A stretch of 52,552 bases of DNA from JBMNQI01 sp050944055 (GCA_050944055.1 JBMNQI010000008.1:1-52552), one strand, 5' to 3'; positions 25,801 to 33,949 are shown, counted from the first letter of the stretch. The notes: generated from the letters alone by a model not told the origin. Numbers and translations: made by a program.

Positions 25801-26389
25801 GGTCGAGCATTTCTTTAAGCTCGTCGTAATCCCATACCTCAATCTTCTGCATCTCGTGCGAGGTGCGGAAGCCGTCGAAAAAGTGGAGGAAGGGCATAGA
25901 GGCGCGCAATGCGGCCATGTGCGCCACCGCGCCGAGGTCCATGACTTCCTGCGGGTTGGTCGAGGCGAGCATCGCGTAGCCCGTCTGGCGGCAGGCCATA
26001 ACGTCCGACTGGTCGCCGAAGATGGACAGCGCCTGAGAGGACAAGGCGCGGGCCGAGCAGTGTATGACGTTCGGCATATGCTCGCCGGCTATCTTATACA
26101 TGTTAGGTATCATCAGCAGCAGGCCCTGAGAGGCCGTATAGGTTGTCGTCAGAGCGCCGACGGCGAGAGAGCCGTGCACGGCGCCGGCCGCGCCGGCTTC
26201 CGACTGCATCTCGGCAACGCGGACAGGCTGGCCGAAGATGTTCTTCCGCCCCTCAGCCGACCACTTGTCGGTCAGCTCCGCCATAACGGAGGACGGCGTG
26301 ATGGGATATATAGCCGCCACCTCGGTAAACGCGTAGGAAACATGGGCAGCCGCGGTGTTGCCGTCCATAGTTTTCAGTTTTCGTTGCAT
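22835..26389 (-). CDS. nifJ: Pyruvate:ferredoxin (flavodoxin) oxidoreductase
   Basis: 1184 residues, the fused single-chain form. It oxidises pyruvate with CoA to acetyl-CoA and CO2 and reduces ferredoxin, the entry to the fermentative pathway. The N-terminal pyrimidine-binding domain has AAHVSYAFTEVAAIYPITPS. The ferredoxin-like insert near residues 690-760 has CIQCNQCSLVCP and CTGCGSCAQVCP, giving two [4Fe-4S] clusters. A third cluster site starts ACAGCGESPY. TPP is bound by GDGWAYDIGYGGLDH ... NTGGQASKA. The ATG at 26389 follows GGAGGA. Its own strong promoter overlaps an inverted repeat. Confidence 0.97.
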   Translation of the reverse strand: MQRKLKTMDGNTAAAHVSYAFTEVAAIYPITPSSVMAELTDKWSAEGRKNIFGQPVRVAEMQSEAGAAGAVHGSLAVGALTTTYTASQGLLLMIPNMYKIAGEHMPNVIHCSARALSSQALSIFGDQSDVMACRQTGYAMLASTNPQEVMDLGAVAHMAALRASMPFLHFFDGFRTSHEMQKIEVWDYDELKEMLDRDAVAAFRARALNPTHPTLRGSNQNPDVFFQFREASNSFYDAIPEIVEDCMAEVNRRIGTDYRLFNYYGAPDADRVIIIMGSAADTCEEVVDYLNERGEKTGVLKVRLYRPFAADRLLKELPASVKKIAVMDRTKEPGALGEPMYLDVVAALRKTEFDDVTVVGGRYGLSSKDTGPGCFVATFENLKKDKPLHGFTVGIEDDVTKLSLPITENPDVTAKGTVSCKFWGIGSDGTVGANKNSIKIIGDYTDKKVQAYFQYDSKKSGGVTISHIRFGDKPIKSSYYITAADFVACHKPSYIESFDIVQDVKPGGVFLLNCEWDDNELSAHLPAAAKEYIKKNNIRFYTCNAVQIAKDLGLGSRTNMILQAAFFKLADIIPIDEAVKHMKEAVQSTYGRKGKDVVDQNLAAIDAGLNALHEVNIAALTDEVNAAPGVPDTEGVEPGLAEFVNEILVPCGLQKGDKLPVSKFVSYSDGTLPQGTAAFEKRGIAIDVPDWIPENCIQCNQCSLVCPHAVIRPVAVDAAEERKAPENMKLVKLNGKQADLKFSLLISPLDCTGCGSCAQVCPAKNKALKMIPLADAMEQQKVFNWGVKSISEKDTGFAASTVKGSQFKKPYLEFSGACAGCGESPYAKLITQLFGRRMIIANATGCTSIWGGSAPSTPYTVDKDGRGVAWASSLFEDNAEYGYGMHIANTHRRESLRALGEKIAADKEIPESVRGATAKWLEAFNDADACEAIYEELKSVLAAAIGRENNDGAKKLMKEFYDGRDLFIKPSQWIFGGDGWAYDIGYGGLDHVLASRENVNIFVFDTEVYSNTGGQASKASQTGQVAQFAAAGKATKKKDLAAMAMSYGYVYVAQVALGADYQQTLKALIEAESYDGPSLIIGYAPCINHGIKIGMNNAMLETKRAVQAGYWHMFRYDPRLEAQGKNPFQLDSKAPTGDYREFLMGEVRYNSLGMAFPERAEKLFEAAVSEAAEKYRKLAQQAGK

Positions 26390-26433
26390 TGTATTCCTCC
26401 TTGTGATTGGGCCGTTATTCCATTTATGGATTC

Positions 26434-26462
26434 ATTATAAGTGATTTCTCAATACAATGCAA
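26434..26462 (-). promoter_or_regulatory. Sigma-A promoter of nifJ
   Basis: On the minus strand: TTGCAT (26462-26457), a 17-bp spacer, TATAAT (26439-26434). The leader is about 40 nt. Confidence 0.82.
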
Positions 26463-26474
26463 AGACTACTTTGC
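26459..26474. promoter_or_regulatory. Inverted repeat over the nifJ -35 box
   Basis: GCAAAG ACTA CTTTGC: perfect 6-bp arms with a 4-bp centre, overlapping the -35 box. This is a candidate operator; it does not match the Rex consensus. Confidence 0.45.
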
Positions 26475-26766
26475 GTTATTTTATACAAAAATTCTTTAAT
26501 TATTGCAGGATATTAACATATCGATTGCAAACTAGGAGGGTGATAAAGCTGCGCTTGTCTGCATTTCGCCATTTATCGCCCAAAATACAGCAGAAAAGAA
26601 TGCGTTCCCTGCAACCGCTTTAGGCCATCCCTTCATCGCGTCCAAGTTCTTCGTCAAAATGCCGGAAAATAGCCTCTTCCGGTTTTCGGGCAGCTTTTGT
26701 ACACGTAACCACAGCTTTTCGTTCAAAATACACATTTTTTTGCAGGTTTCAGGCCGCAATCCGGTG
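26475..26766. other. AT-richer gap between nifJ and thlA; no confident gene
   Basis: This stretch is visibly lower in GC than its surroundings. A minus-strand frame (26532-26759, TTG start, 75 codons) reads like protein (KLWLRVQKLPENRKRLFSGI) but has no ribosome site and no family I know. A plus-strand AGGAGGGTG at 26534 has no suitably spaced start codon. It may be a gene remnant or plain spacer. Confidence 0.3.
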
Positions 26767-26795
26767 TTGACTATAAAATTGGAAGGGTGTATAGT
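26767..26795 (+). promoter_or_regulatory. Sigma-A promoter of thlA
   Basis: TTGACT, a 17-bp spacer, TATAGT. The leader is about 40 nt and contains CGGAGG before the start. Confidence 0.8.
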
Positions 26796-26843
26796 ATGGC
26801 TTAGCTTATAATTTTTATATAGACTATACGGAGGTTTTGCACA

Positions 26844-28037
26844 ATGAAAGAACTTTACGCAGTGAGCTGCTGCAGGACTGCTATAGGCACCTTCGGCGGA
26901 GCGCTTAAAGATGTCCCGGCGCCGCAGCTCGGCTCCATCGTCGCCAAAGAGGCTTTAAACCGCGCCGGCTTAAAGCCCGAGCAGGTCGACGAGGTCATCT
27001 TCGGCTGCATCCTGACCGCCGCCCTCGGCCAGAACGTCGCCCGCCAGGTATCACTCGGCGCGGGCATCCCGGTCGAAGTCCCGGCCTTTACGGTTGGAAT
27101 GGTCTGCGGTTCCGGAATGAAGTCCGTTATCGAGGGCGCCAGGGCTATCCTCGCGGGCGACGCCGAAGTTATACTCTGCGGCGGCACCGAAAATATGTCC
27201 GCTGCTCCCTACGCCGTCCCCGCCGCGCGTTTCGGCGCGCGCATGTTCCACTCCCAGCTTATCGACACCATGGTTCACGACGGCCTGTGGGACGTCTACA
27301 ATGACTACCATATGGGTACGACAGCGGAGAACATATGCGAGCAGTACGGCATAACCCGCCAGGAACTCGACGAGTTCGCAGCCGCTTCCCAGCAGAAATG
27401 CGCCGCTGCCCAGCAGTCCGGCAGGTTTGTCGACGAGATAGTCCCGGTTCCCGTCAAGGTAAAGAAGGAAACCGTCGAATTCAAGGTGGACGAGCACCCG
27501 AAGCCCAACACCACGCTGGAAGCCATATCAAAGCTCAAGGGAGCTTTCAATAAGGCCGACGGAACCAAGGGTCAACATGTGACGGCCGCTAACGCCTCGG
27601 GAATTAACGACGGCGCCGCCGCTATAGTTCTCGCGTCCGGCGAAGCCGTTAAGAAGTACAACCTCAAGCCAATGGCGAAGCTCATCGGCTGGGGCCAGGG
27701 AGGCGTCGACCCCAAGATAATGGGCGTAGGTCCCGTACCCGCTACCAAGGCGGCTCTCAAGATGGCCGGCCTGACGGTTGACGACATGGATCTCATTGAG
27801 GCCAACGAGGCATTCGCAGCCCAGTCCATAGCTGTTGCGCGCGATCTCAAATTTGATATGAGCAAGGTTAACGTCAACGGCGGAGCTATCGCTCTGGGCC
27901 ACCCCGTCGGAGCGTCCGGCGCCCGCATCATCGTAACCCTGCTGCACGAAATGAAAAAACGCGGCTCTAAGCACGGCCTCGCCACGCTCTGCATAGGCGG
28001 CGGCATGGGCAACGCTACTGTTTGGGAATTGGTGTGA
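26844..28037 (+). CDS. thlA: Acetyl-CoA C-acetyltransferase (thiolase)
   Basis: 397 residues. It condenses two acetyl-CoA to acetoacetyl-CoA, or cleaves it in the reverse direction. The acylated cysteine is C88 in GMVCGSGMKSV. The catalytic His is in ALGHPVGASGARI and the second Cys in CIGGGMG near residue 383. The ATG at 26844 follows CGGAGG. It is directly upstream of the CoA-transferase genes, the common acetoacetyl-CoA module of butyrate, acetone or lysine fermenters. C-ending Ile codons are more frequent here than in neighbouring genes, as expected for high expression (by eye). Confidence 0.95.
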   Translation: MKELYAVSCCRTAIGTFGGALKDVPAPQLGSIVAKEALNRAGLKPEQVDEVIFGCILTAALGQNVARQVSLGAGIPVEVPAFTVGMVCGSGMKSVIEGARAILAGDAEVILCGGTENMSAAPYAVPAARFGARMFHSQLIDTMVHDGLWDVYNDYHMGTTAENICEQYGITRQELDEFAAASQQKCAAAQQSGRFVDEIVPVPVKVKKETVEFKVDEHPKPNTTLEAISKLKGAFNKADGTKGQHVTAANASGINDGAAAIVLASGEAVKKYNLKPMAKLIGWGQGGVDPKIMGVGPVPATKAALKMAGLTVDDMDLIEANEAFAAQSIAVARDLKFDMSKVNVNGGAIALGHPVGASGARIIVTLLHEMKKRGSKHGLATLCIGGGMGNATVWELV

Positions 28038-28176
28038 TTCTTTAGGCTCGCATCGGCATCTTAAGGCGTATCCGTAAAGGCACGCATGTTCGCTGAAAAA
28101 CTGCTCATATTAAGCGGCGGGGCAGCCCGCGTAACCCGGCAAAGCTGCTCTTATGCGCGCGGCGTATCCTTCGGAT

Positions 28177-28204
28177 AAAGCCGCCCGCCAGGGCGGACGG
28201 CTTT
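28177..28204. other. Intercistronic hairpin between thlA and the CoA-transferase genes
   Basis: AAAGCCG pairs with CGGCTTT, with an inner CCGCC/GGCGG. No T run follows, so it is more likely a processing or mRNA-stability structure, or a leaky attenuator, than a full terminator. A TATAAT at 28274-28279 has no good -35. Confidence 0.5.
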
Positions 28205-28296
28205 CCGCCGGCGAACCCTCCGCACAGGCTGCAAAACGGACGAGGCCTGCAGATGCTCTCCCGAAAACGCGATATATAATGAAAGGATTTGTAAAT

Positions 28297-28986
28297 ATGG
28301 CCAAATTTGTATCAATCGAGGAAGCTGTCGCGCTCATCCCCGACGGCGCCTCTATCATGTTCGGCGGCTTCATGGGCTGCGGCAACGCGCACAGATTCAT
28401 CGACGCGCTGTCAAAGTCAGGCAAGAAGGATCTGACTATGTACTGCAACGACGGTTCCATGGCCGGCGGCCCGCTCGGCGAGGAATATTACGGCGTTGCA
28501 AAGCTCATCCACAACAAGCAGATAAAGCATCTTATCGCGACTCACGTAGGCCTCAATCCCGAGGTTGCGCAACAGTCCATGATTGACAAGACCCTGGAAG
28601 TCGACCTCTTACCGCAGGGCTCATTCGTCGAAATGATTCGCGCGAACGGCGCGGGCCTCGGCGGCGTTCTGACACCGACAGGCGTCGGCACGATTATTGA
28701 GCAGAGCCCCTACTGCCTCGGCAAGCAGACCATCGAAGGACGCGATTACCTTCTTATGAAGACCCTGCACGCGGACTTCGCAGTCATCAGCGGATATAAG
28801 ATAGACAAGGCCGGAAACGTCTGGTACAAGGGAGACACGAGCAACTTCGGCCTGTGCATGGCCACAGCGGCCGATATAGTAATAGCCGAAGCGGAACAGA
28901 TAGTCGAGATCGGCGAGATAGCTCCCGAGGATGTGCGCACACCGGGTATACTTGTCGATTATGTTGTCGAAGGAGGGCTCTATTAA
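28297..28986 (+). CDS. Acetate/butyrate-acetoacetate CoA-transferase subunit A
   Basis: 229 residues. This is the alpha subunit of a family I CoA-transferase (CtfA/AtoD/ScoA type), with MAKFVSIEEAVALIPDGA, FGGFMGCGNAHRFIDAL and GRDYLLMKTLHADFA. It moves CoA between acetoacetyl-CoA and a carboxylate such as acetate or butyrate. The exact substrate pair cannot be read from sequence. The ATG at 28297 has AAAGGA 9 nt upstream. The stop shares a base with the start of subunit B. Confidence 0.92.
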   Translation: MAKFVSIEEAVALIPDGASIMFGGFMGCGNAHRFIDALSKSGKKDLTMYCNDGSMAGGPLGEEYYGVAKLIHNKQIKHLIATHVGLNPEVAQQSMIDKTLEVDLLPQGSFVEMIRANGAGLGGVLTPTGVGTIIEQSPYCLGKQTIEGRDYLLMKTLHADFAVISGYKIDKAGNVWYKGDTSNFGLCMATAADIVIAEAEQIVEIGEIAPEDVRTPGILVDYVVEGGLY

Positions 28987-29636
28987 TGGCCAGCGCAAAA
29001 GAAATTATCGCGGCGCGCGTCGCGAAAGAACTTAAGGACGGCGACGTCGTTAACCTCGGTATAGGCATACCTACTCTGGTTCCTTCCTTCCTGCCGGAAG
29101 GCGTACGCGTCATCCTCCAGAGCGAGAACGGCATCATCGGCACCGGCACAGTGACTGAAGAAAACAAGGACTGGGTCCATGTCGTCGACGCAAGCGGCCA
29201 GCCCGCTATCGCTGGCCCCGGCGGCGCATACTTCGATTCCTCCACGTCCTTCGGCCTTATACGCGGCGGCCATGTCGACGCGACCATACTCGGAGGCCTG
29301 GAGGTCGATGAGGAGGGCTCCCTCTCCAACTGGATAATCCCCGGCAAGAAGATGCCCGGCATGGGCGGCGCGATGGACCTGCTCGTCGGCGCAAAGAACG
29401 TTATCGTCGCGATGGAGCACACCGCGAAGGGCAACCCGAAGATACTCAAGAAGTGCAGACTGCCCTACACCGCAGTAAACTGCGTCAAGACCATCATCAC
29501 CGAGATGGGCGTCATGAAAATCACCGATAAGGGTATCGTTCTCACCGAGTACAATCCTGATTATACGGTCGAGCAGATACAGGCCGCCACCGAGGCGACT
29601 CTCATCATAAGCCCCGATCTTAAGCCGATGCTGTAA
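28986..29636 (+). CDS. Acetate/butyrate-acetoacetate CoA-transferase subunit B
   Basis: 216 residues, beta subunit of the same enzyme (CtfB/AtoA/ScoB type). The catalytic glutamate is E47 in SENGIIGTG. GGHVDATILGGLEVD and MPGMGGAMDLLVGA are typical. The ATG at 28986 overlaps the subunit A stop (TAATG), with GAAGGAGG upstream, giving coupled synthesis of the two chains. A strong terminator ends the operon. Confidence 0.94.
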   Translation: MASAKEIIAARVAKELKDGDVVNLGIGIPTLVPSFLPEGVRVILQSENGIIGTGTVTEENKDWVHVVDASGQPAIAGPGGAYFDSSTSFGLIRGGHVDATILGGLEVDEEGSLSNWIIPGKKMPGMGGAMDLLVGAKNVIVAMEHTAKGNPKILKKCRLPYTAVNCVKTIITEMGVMKITDKGIVLTEYNPDYTVEQIQAATEATLIISPDLKPML

Positions 29637-29648
29637 GCTAAATACAGT

Positions 29649-29693
29649 ACGTGCCGCGAAACGTTTACTGGACGTTTCGCGGCACGTTTTTTT
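29649..29693 (+). terminator. Strong rho-independent terminator of the thlA-CoA-transferase operon
   Basis: A perfect 16-bp stem (ACGTGCCGCGAAACGT and complement), a 7-nt loop and seven T. It insulates dnaA from the upstream metabolic genes. Confidence 0.95.
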
Positions 29694-29743
29694 GCCTGAT
29701 TATTGCTTTATACATATATAATAAAGAAATAGCCTAAAATACC

Positions 29744-29772
29744 TTGCAATAAAAGGCTCAATATGGTATACT
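29744..29772 (+). promoter_or_regulatory. Sigma-A promoter of dnaA
   Basis: TTGCAA, a 17-bp spacer, TATACT. A DnaA-box-like TTATACATA (one mismatch) lies upstream at 29708-29716 and could support autoregulation. Confidence 0.8.
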
Positions 29773-29812
29773 TAAGTATCTTAACGTATCGAAAATCGGG
29801 GGGAAAAGTGCC

Positions 29813-31123
29813 ATGAACTCACCTTCGGATGTCTGGGCGAGAGTGCTTAAGCTGCTTGAAAGCGACCTGACTCCGACTTCGATAGCCACCTGGTTTGATG
29901 ATTCACAGGCCGTCGAGATGACCGACGACCTGTTTGTGATTGCGCTCGGTTCCAATCTTAAGAAAGACGTGGTTTCAAAGCGGTACACAGGGCTTATTAA
30001 GAAGGCCCTCCGGGAGATATTCTCCGGCGAATACGACATTATGGTTCTCTCGCCGGACGAGCTTATCAGCTACAGGCGCAGCGGCGAAAAAAACTATTCG
30101 TACGCAAGGCCTGATTTCACATTCGACAACTTTGTCATAGGGGCGTCAAACAAATTCGCGGCCGCGGCTGCAAAGGCTGTGGCGGACAATCCCGCGGGTT
30201 CGTATAACCCGCTTCTTATCTACGGCGACAGCGGGCTAGGCAAAACGCATTTGCTTTACGCCATTGCAAACGAGATAAGGCGTAAGCACCCGGAATTCAA
30301 GATAATCTACATAAAGGGCGACGACTTTACAAACGAAATGGTCTCGGCCATCCAGCAGGGCAAGAACAGGGAATTCCGTGAGAAATACAGATACGCGGAC
30401 CTTTTTCTCGCCGACGATATACAGTTCATAGCAGGCAAAAAACAGACGCAGGAGGAGTTTTTCCACACGTTCAATACGCTTTACGAGTCAAAAAAGCAGA
30501 TTGTCCTGACCTCAGACAGGCCGCCGAAGGAGATGCGCGACCTTGAAAACCGCCTTCAGACCCGCTTTGAGTGGGGCCTGCTTGCCGACATACAGCCTCC
30601 CGAGCTTGAAACCAGGATGGCGATCATACGAAAGAAGGCGGCCGAGCTGGGAATAACGATTCCGGACGCCGTGGTTGAGTATATAGCCATAAACGTGTCT
30701 GCCAACGTCCGGCAGCTAGAGGGCACCGTGCGCAAGCTTATGGCGCTCAACGACCTCATGAAGGAGAACATGGACGTCGGAACGGTTTCACACGCCGTGC
30801 GCGACGTCGTAAAGGGCAAGGTGGATTCCGAGCCTACGCCCGACGTTATTATAGAAGAGGTCTCAAAATACTATATAATCAACCCGGAGACGATACGCGG
30901 CCAGAGGCGTTCAAAGGAAACGGCTCTCGCGCGCCAGATAAGCATGTACCTCATACGCAGCATGACAAACATGAGCCTTACGGATATCGGGCGCGAGTTC
31001 GACGGGAGGGACCATACCACAGTGCTCTCCAGCATAAGGCGAATTGAAAACTATGTCAGCGAGAGCGAGAGCTTTGCCCAGACAATACGCGATATAAAGG
31101 CAAATATAAACGCGAGATACTAG
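29813..31123 (+). CDS. dnaA: Chromosomal replication initiator DnaA
   Basis: 436 residues, AAA+ initiator that melts oriC. Domain I is at 1-80. The AAA+ core carries Walker A GDSGLGKTH near residue 140 and Walker B LADDIQF. Domain IV at the C-terminus has the DnaA-box-binding GREFDGRDHTTVLSSIRRIE. The ATG at 29813 is preceded by GGGGGG. The following genes are dnaN, recF, remB and gyrB in the usual order. The upstream neighbours are unusual: rpmH, rnpA and yidC are not adjacent. Confidence 0.98.
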   Translation: MNSPSDVWARVLKLLESDLTPTSIATWFDDSQAVEMTDDLFVIALGSNLKKDVVSKRYTGLIKKALREIFSGEYDIMVLSPDELISYRRSGEKNYSYARPDFTFDNFVIGASNKFAAAAAKAVADNPAGSYNPLLIYGDSGLGKTHLLYAIANEIRRKHPEFKIIYIKGDDFTNEMVSAIQQGKNREFREKYRYADLFLADDIQFIAGKKQTQEEFFHTFNTLYESKKQIVLTSDRPPKEMRDLENRLQTRFEWGLLADIQPPELETRMAIIRKKAAELGITIPDAVVEYIAINVSANVRQLEGTVRKLMALNDLMKENMDVGTVSHAVRDVVKGKVDSEPTPDVIIEEVSKYYIINPETIRGQRRSKETALARQISMYLIRSMTNMSLTDIGREFDGRDHTTVLSSIRRIENYVSESESFAQTIRDIKANINARY

Positions 31124-31220
31124 GGCGCTTCTCCCCGACCACTCTAAAAATCGGCAGTTTCCGCATATTCACGTGCCTTGCATATTTCCACCACAAAATG
31201 TGCAATAGTGCAAAAATTAC

Positions 31221-31229
31221 TGTGAAAAA
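31221..31229 (-). other. DnaA box
   Basis: TGTGAAAAA, the complement of TTTTTCACA, which fits TTWTNCACA. Confidence 0.55.
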
Positions 31230-31265
31230 CCAAATTACAAAAATTTCCTGTTAATATTTCTGATT

Positions 31266-31274
31266 TTATACACA
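31266..31274 (+). other. DnaA box
   Basis: TTATACACA, an exact match to TTATNCACA. Confidence 0.85.
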
Positions 31275-31320
31275 TAACCTGTGGAGATTGAAACCCTTGT
31301 GTTCCGGGAAAAAGAGAGGC

Positions 31321-31329
31321 TTTTCCACA
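31321..31329 (+). other. DnaA box
   Basis: TTTTCCACA, fitting TTWTNCACA. A further near-box, CAATCCACA, follows at once. Confidence 0.7.
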
Positions 31330-31438
31330 ATCCACAGGCCCTACGGCTTTTAAACCTAAAATATCATTCTATTCTTTCTTTCTAAAAGATATTACCAATA
31401 GTTTTTATGCATAATATATTCATATCGGGGGTTATTCG

Positions 31439-32572
31439 ATGATTTCCTTCACATGTGAAAAAGCCGCTCTCGCTTCGGCTGTCGGCATAGCGTCGCGCAC
31501 AGTTTCCCCTAAAAGCACCATACCGGCGCTGGAGGGCATACTTATTGAAGCCGGCGCAATGCTGCGTCTGACGGGCTACGACCTAGAGACGGGGATAAAG
31601 ACCTCCATACCGGCAAATATAACCGAGATGGGCGCGATTGTTCTGCCGGCGAGGATTTTCGGCGATATAGTGCGCAGGATGCCGGATGATATAATAAGCT
31701 TCCGGGCGAAGGACGACCTCTCGGTTACGATTGAGAGCGGCATGAGCCGCTTCGACCTGGTGGGCATCGAAGCCCAGAACTTTCCCGCAATGCCGGACGT
31801 GGACGAAATGAACGCCGTAACCATCGGGCAGAACACTATTAAGAGCATGATTGCGGACACGCTCTTCGCCGTCTCTTCGGACGATACGCGCCCGATTTTA
31901 ACCGGCGAGCTGTTTGATATAGAGGACAATATACTGACTCTTGTTGCCGTCGACGGGTACAGGCTCGCCATAAGGCGGGAAGCCGTCCTCGAAAACGAGT
32001 ACGGAAATATAAGCTTTGTCGTCCCCTCCAGGGCGCTCTCGGAAGTGGAAAAGCTCTGCTCGGAGGAGGGCGAGGACGCGCTTATCACAGTCGGCAGCAA
32101 GCACATCGCGTTCGGCATAGGGCCGACGACGCTCGTCAGCCGCAGGCTCGAGGGTGAGTTTTTAAACTATAAGAAGAGCGTGCTGCGCGACGGACCTATT
32201 TTTATTGAGTGCGACAGGCGGGCCCTGCTCGGCGCGTTTGAGAGGGTCTCCATAGTAATAACCGACCGCGAGAAGATAAAAACGGCGGTCCGCTGCAAAT
32301 TCGACCTCGGCGAGGTTAAGCTCTCCGCCAACACTGCCCTGGGCTCGGCTATCGACGTATGCTCCATAGACGGGGACGGCGGCGGGCTTGAAATAGGGTT
32401 TAACAACCGCTTTATGCTCGAGGCCCTGCGCGCCATACGCGACGACCGCGTGCGCCTTGAGCTCAAGAGCGAGCTGAGCCCGTGCGTTATTGCGCCCGCA
32501 AAGGGCGGAAACGGGGAAGACCCGATAGAAGAGCACTTTACGCATATGGTGCTTCCAGTGCGCCTGCGCTGA
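31439..32572 (+). CDS. dnaN: DNA polymerase III sliding clamp (beta subunit)
   Basis: 377 residues, three repeated clamp domains. The family ends are clear: ISFTCEKAALASAVGIASRTVSP-type N-terminus (shortened here as CEKAALASAV ... SRTVSPKSTIPALEGI) and a C-terminus ending EEHFTHMVLPVRLR. It forms the ring that tethers the replicative polymerase. The ATG at 31439 follows CGGGGG. recF starts 1 bp after its stop. Confidence 0.97.
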   Translation: MISFTCEKAALASAVGIASRTVSPKSTIPALEGILIEAGAMLRLTGYDLETGIKTSIPANITEMGAIVLPARIFGDIVRRMPDDIISFRAKDDLSVTIESGMSRFDLVGIEAQNFPAMPDVDEMNAVTIGQNTIKSMIADTLFAVSSDDTRPILTGELFDIEDNILTLVAVDGYRLAIRREAVLENEYGNISFVVPSRALSEVEKLCSEEGEDALITVGSKHIAFGIGPTTLVSRRLEGEFLNYKKSVLRDGPIFIECDRRALLGAFERVSIVITDREKIKTAVRCKFDLGEVKLSANTALGSAIDVCSIDGDGGGLEIGFNNRFMLEALRAIRDDRVRLELKSELSPCVIAPAKGGNGEDPIEEHFTHMVLPVRLR

Positions 32573-32573
32573 T

Positions 32574-33665
32574 ATGCGCCTTAACAAGCTTACGCTGCGG
32601 GACTTCCGCAACTACGAAAACCAGACGGCCGACCTCAGCCCGGGCGTGAACGTGCTCCTCGGGAGAAACGCTCAGGGCAAGACGAATTTTCTCGAGGCCG
32701 TATCCTGCCTTTCGGACGGGAAAAGCTTTCGCACGAGGCACGACCGGGAGCTTATACGCATCGGTCGGGAGACTGCGTATCTGGAGGGCCAGAGCGTGGC
32801 CCGCGGGCGGGAGCATGTGCTGAGCCTCACTCTCAGACTAGGCAGAAAAAAGGAGATGACGCAAAACGGCTCGAAGGTCAAAAGCTTATCGCCGTATCTT
32901 GCGACTGTAGTCTTCAGGCCGGAGGACCTTGAGCTTATCGGCGACGGCGCCGCCGTCCGCAGAAAATTCCTTGACAGAGCCATAGGCCAGCTAAGGCCGA
33001 AATACGCCGAGGCCGTTGATGAGTACGCCAGGGTGTACGAGCACAAGACGCGCATACTTCGCGACGGAGCCGAAAAGCCGTCGCTGTACGAGGCGCTGCC
33101 CGATTTTAACCGCAGGCTCTGCCAGCTCGGTACCGTGATAATAAGATACCGCGCCTTCTACGTGGAAAAGCTGGCGGAAAAAGCGGCCCGGGCTCACTCC
33201 GAGCTGTCCGGCGGGCGGGAAAGGCTGGAGATACGATACGAGACCGTCACCGGCGTGACGGGTCTTTCCACGCGTGAGGAAGTTTACGGCGCTTTATCAA
33301 GCCGCTTAAGCGAGCTAGCTGACTCGGAGCTCGCGTCACGGTCGTGCCTTACAGGGCCTCATAAGGACGAGCTTGCAGTCTCAATCGACTCCCTCAACGC
33401 CCGGGTCTTCGCAAGCCAGGGACAGCGCAGGACAGCCGCGCTCTCCTTGAAGCTCGCCGAGAGGGAAATACTGGCCGAGGCGCTCGGTGAAACGCCGGTC
33501 CTGCTCCTGGACGACGTGCTGAGCGAGCTCGACGCCGACAGGCAGGACTATGTTTTGCGCGGGCTCGGGGAGAGCCAGATACTGATAACCTGCGCCGGCG
33601 AGCCGCCGAAGGGCCTGCGGGGCTTATACACACTGTACGTCGAGGGCGGACAGATCAGAGCATAG
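32574..33665 (+). CDS. recF: DNA replication and repair protein RecF
   Basis: 363 residues, SMC-like ABC ATPase that loads RecA at gaps. Walker A is GRNAQGKTNFLEAV, near residue 25; the signature region is FASQGQRRTAALSLKLAE and Walker B LLLDDVLSELDADR. The N-terminus MRLNKLTLRDFRNYE is typical. It is tightly coupled to dnaN (TGATATG). Confidence 0.97.
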   Translation: MRLNKLTLRDFRNYENQTADLSPGVNVLLGRNAQGKTNFLEAVSCLSDGKSFRTRHDRELIRIGRETAYLEGQSVARGREHVLSLTLRLGRKKEMTQNGSKVKSLSPYLATVVFRPEDLELIGDGAAVRRKFLDRAIGQLRPKYAEAVDEYARVYEHKTRILRDGAEKPSLYEALPDFNRRLCQLGTVIIRYRAFYVEKLAEKAARAHSELSGGRERLEIRYETVTGVTGLSTREEVYGALSSRLSELADSELASRSCLTGPHKDELAVSIDSLNARVFASQGQRRTAALSLKLAEREILAEALGETPVLLLDDVLSELDADRQDYVLRGLGESQILITCAGEPPKGLRGLYTLYVEGGQIRA

Positions 33666-33688
33666 ACAAAGAAAACGAGGTAACGCAC

Positions 33689-33949
33689 ATGTTTATTCAT
33701 ATAGGGCAGAACGCCGTTGTTGCCGCTGAAGACGTCGTCGCAATATTCGACCTTGACAACACGACGCATTCAATAAAGACGCGGGAGTTTCTGCGCAGGG
33801 CCGAGGCCGGCGGAAACGTAATCACCGTGTCGGACGAGCTGCCCCGCAGCTTCATAGTTACGCACAGGGATGGAAGCACAAGGGTTTTTATCTCGCCGAT
33901 AGCCACGGCGACGCTTCAGAAAAGAGCTGAGGCAGGCGTCCTGGAATAG
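33689..33949 (+). CDS. remB: RemB-like regulator (DUF370)
   Basis: 86 residues starting MFIHIGQNAVVAAEDVVAIFD, the RemB/YaaB family. In Bacillus, RemA-type relatives control biofilm matrix genes; the function of the gyrB-linked RemB is less clear. Position between recF and gyrB is the conserved one. The start ATG at 33689 follows GAGGTAACGC. Confidence 0.9.
   Translation: MFIHIGQNAVVAAEDVVAIFDLDNTTHSIKTREFLRRAEAGGNVITVSDELPRSFIVTHRDGSTRVFISPIATATLQKRAEAGVLE

Larger units (their letters stand above)
31124..31438. other. Replication origin oriC (dnaA-dnaN intergenic region)
   Basis: A 315-bp gene-free stretch holding three DnaA boxes within 109 bp, several near-boxes, and an AT-rich segment (about 31350-31430) suited to unwinding, next to dnaN. 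The dnaA-dnaN gap is the standard oriC position in Firmicutes. No open frame of note is present. Confidence 0.85.

Noticed and set aside
29708..29716. DnaA box upstream of dnaA as a second origin half
   Set aside because: A single near-match (TTATACATA) without a cluster; noted only as possible autoregulation.
31299..31314. TTCCGGGAAA in oriC as a Noc-binding site
   Set aside because: The Noc consensus is ATTTCCCGGGAAAT; this copy lacks a central base and is probably chance.
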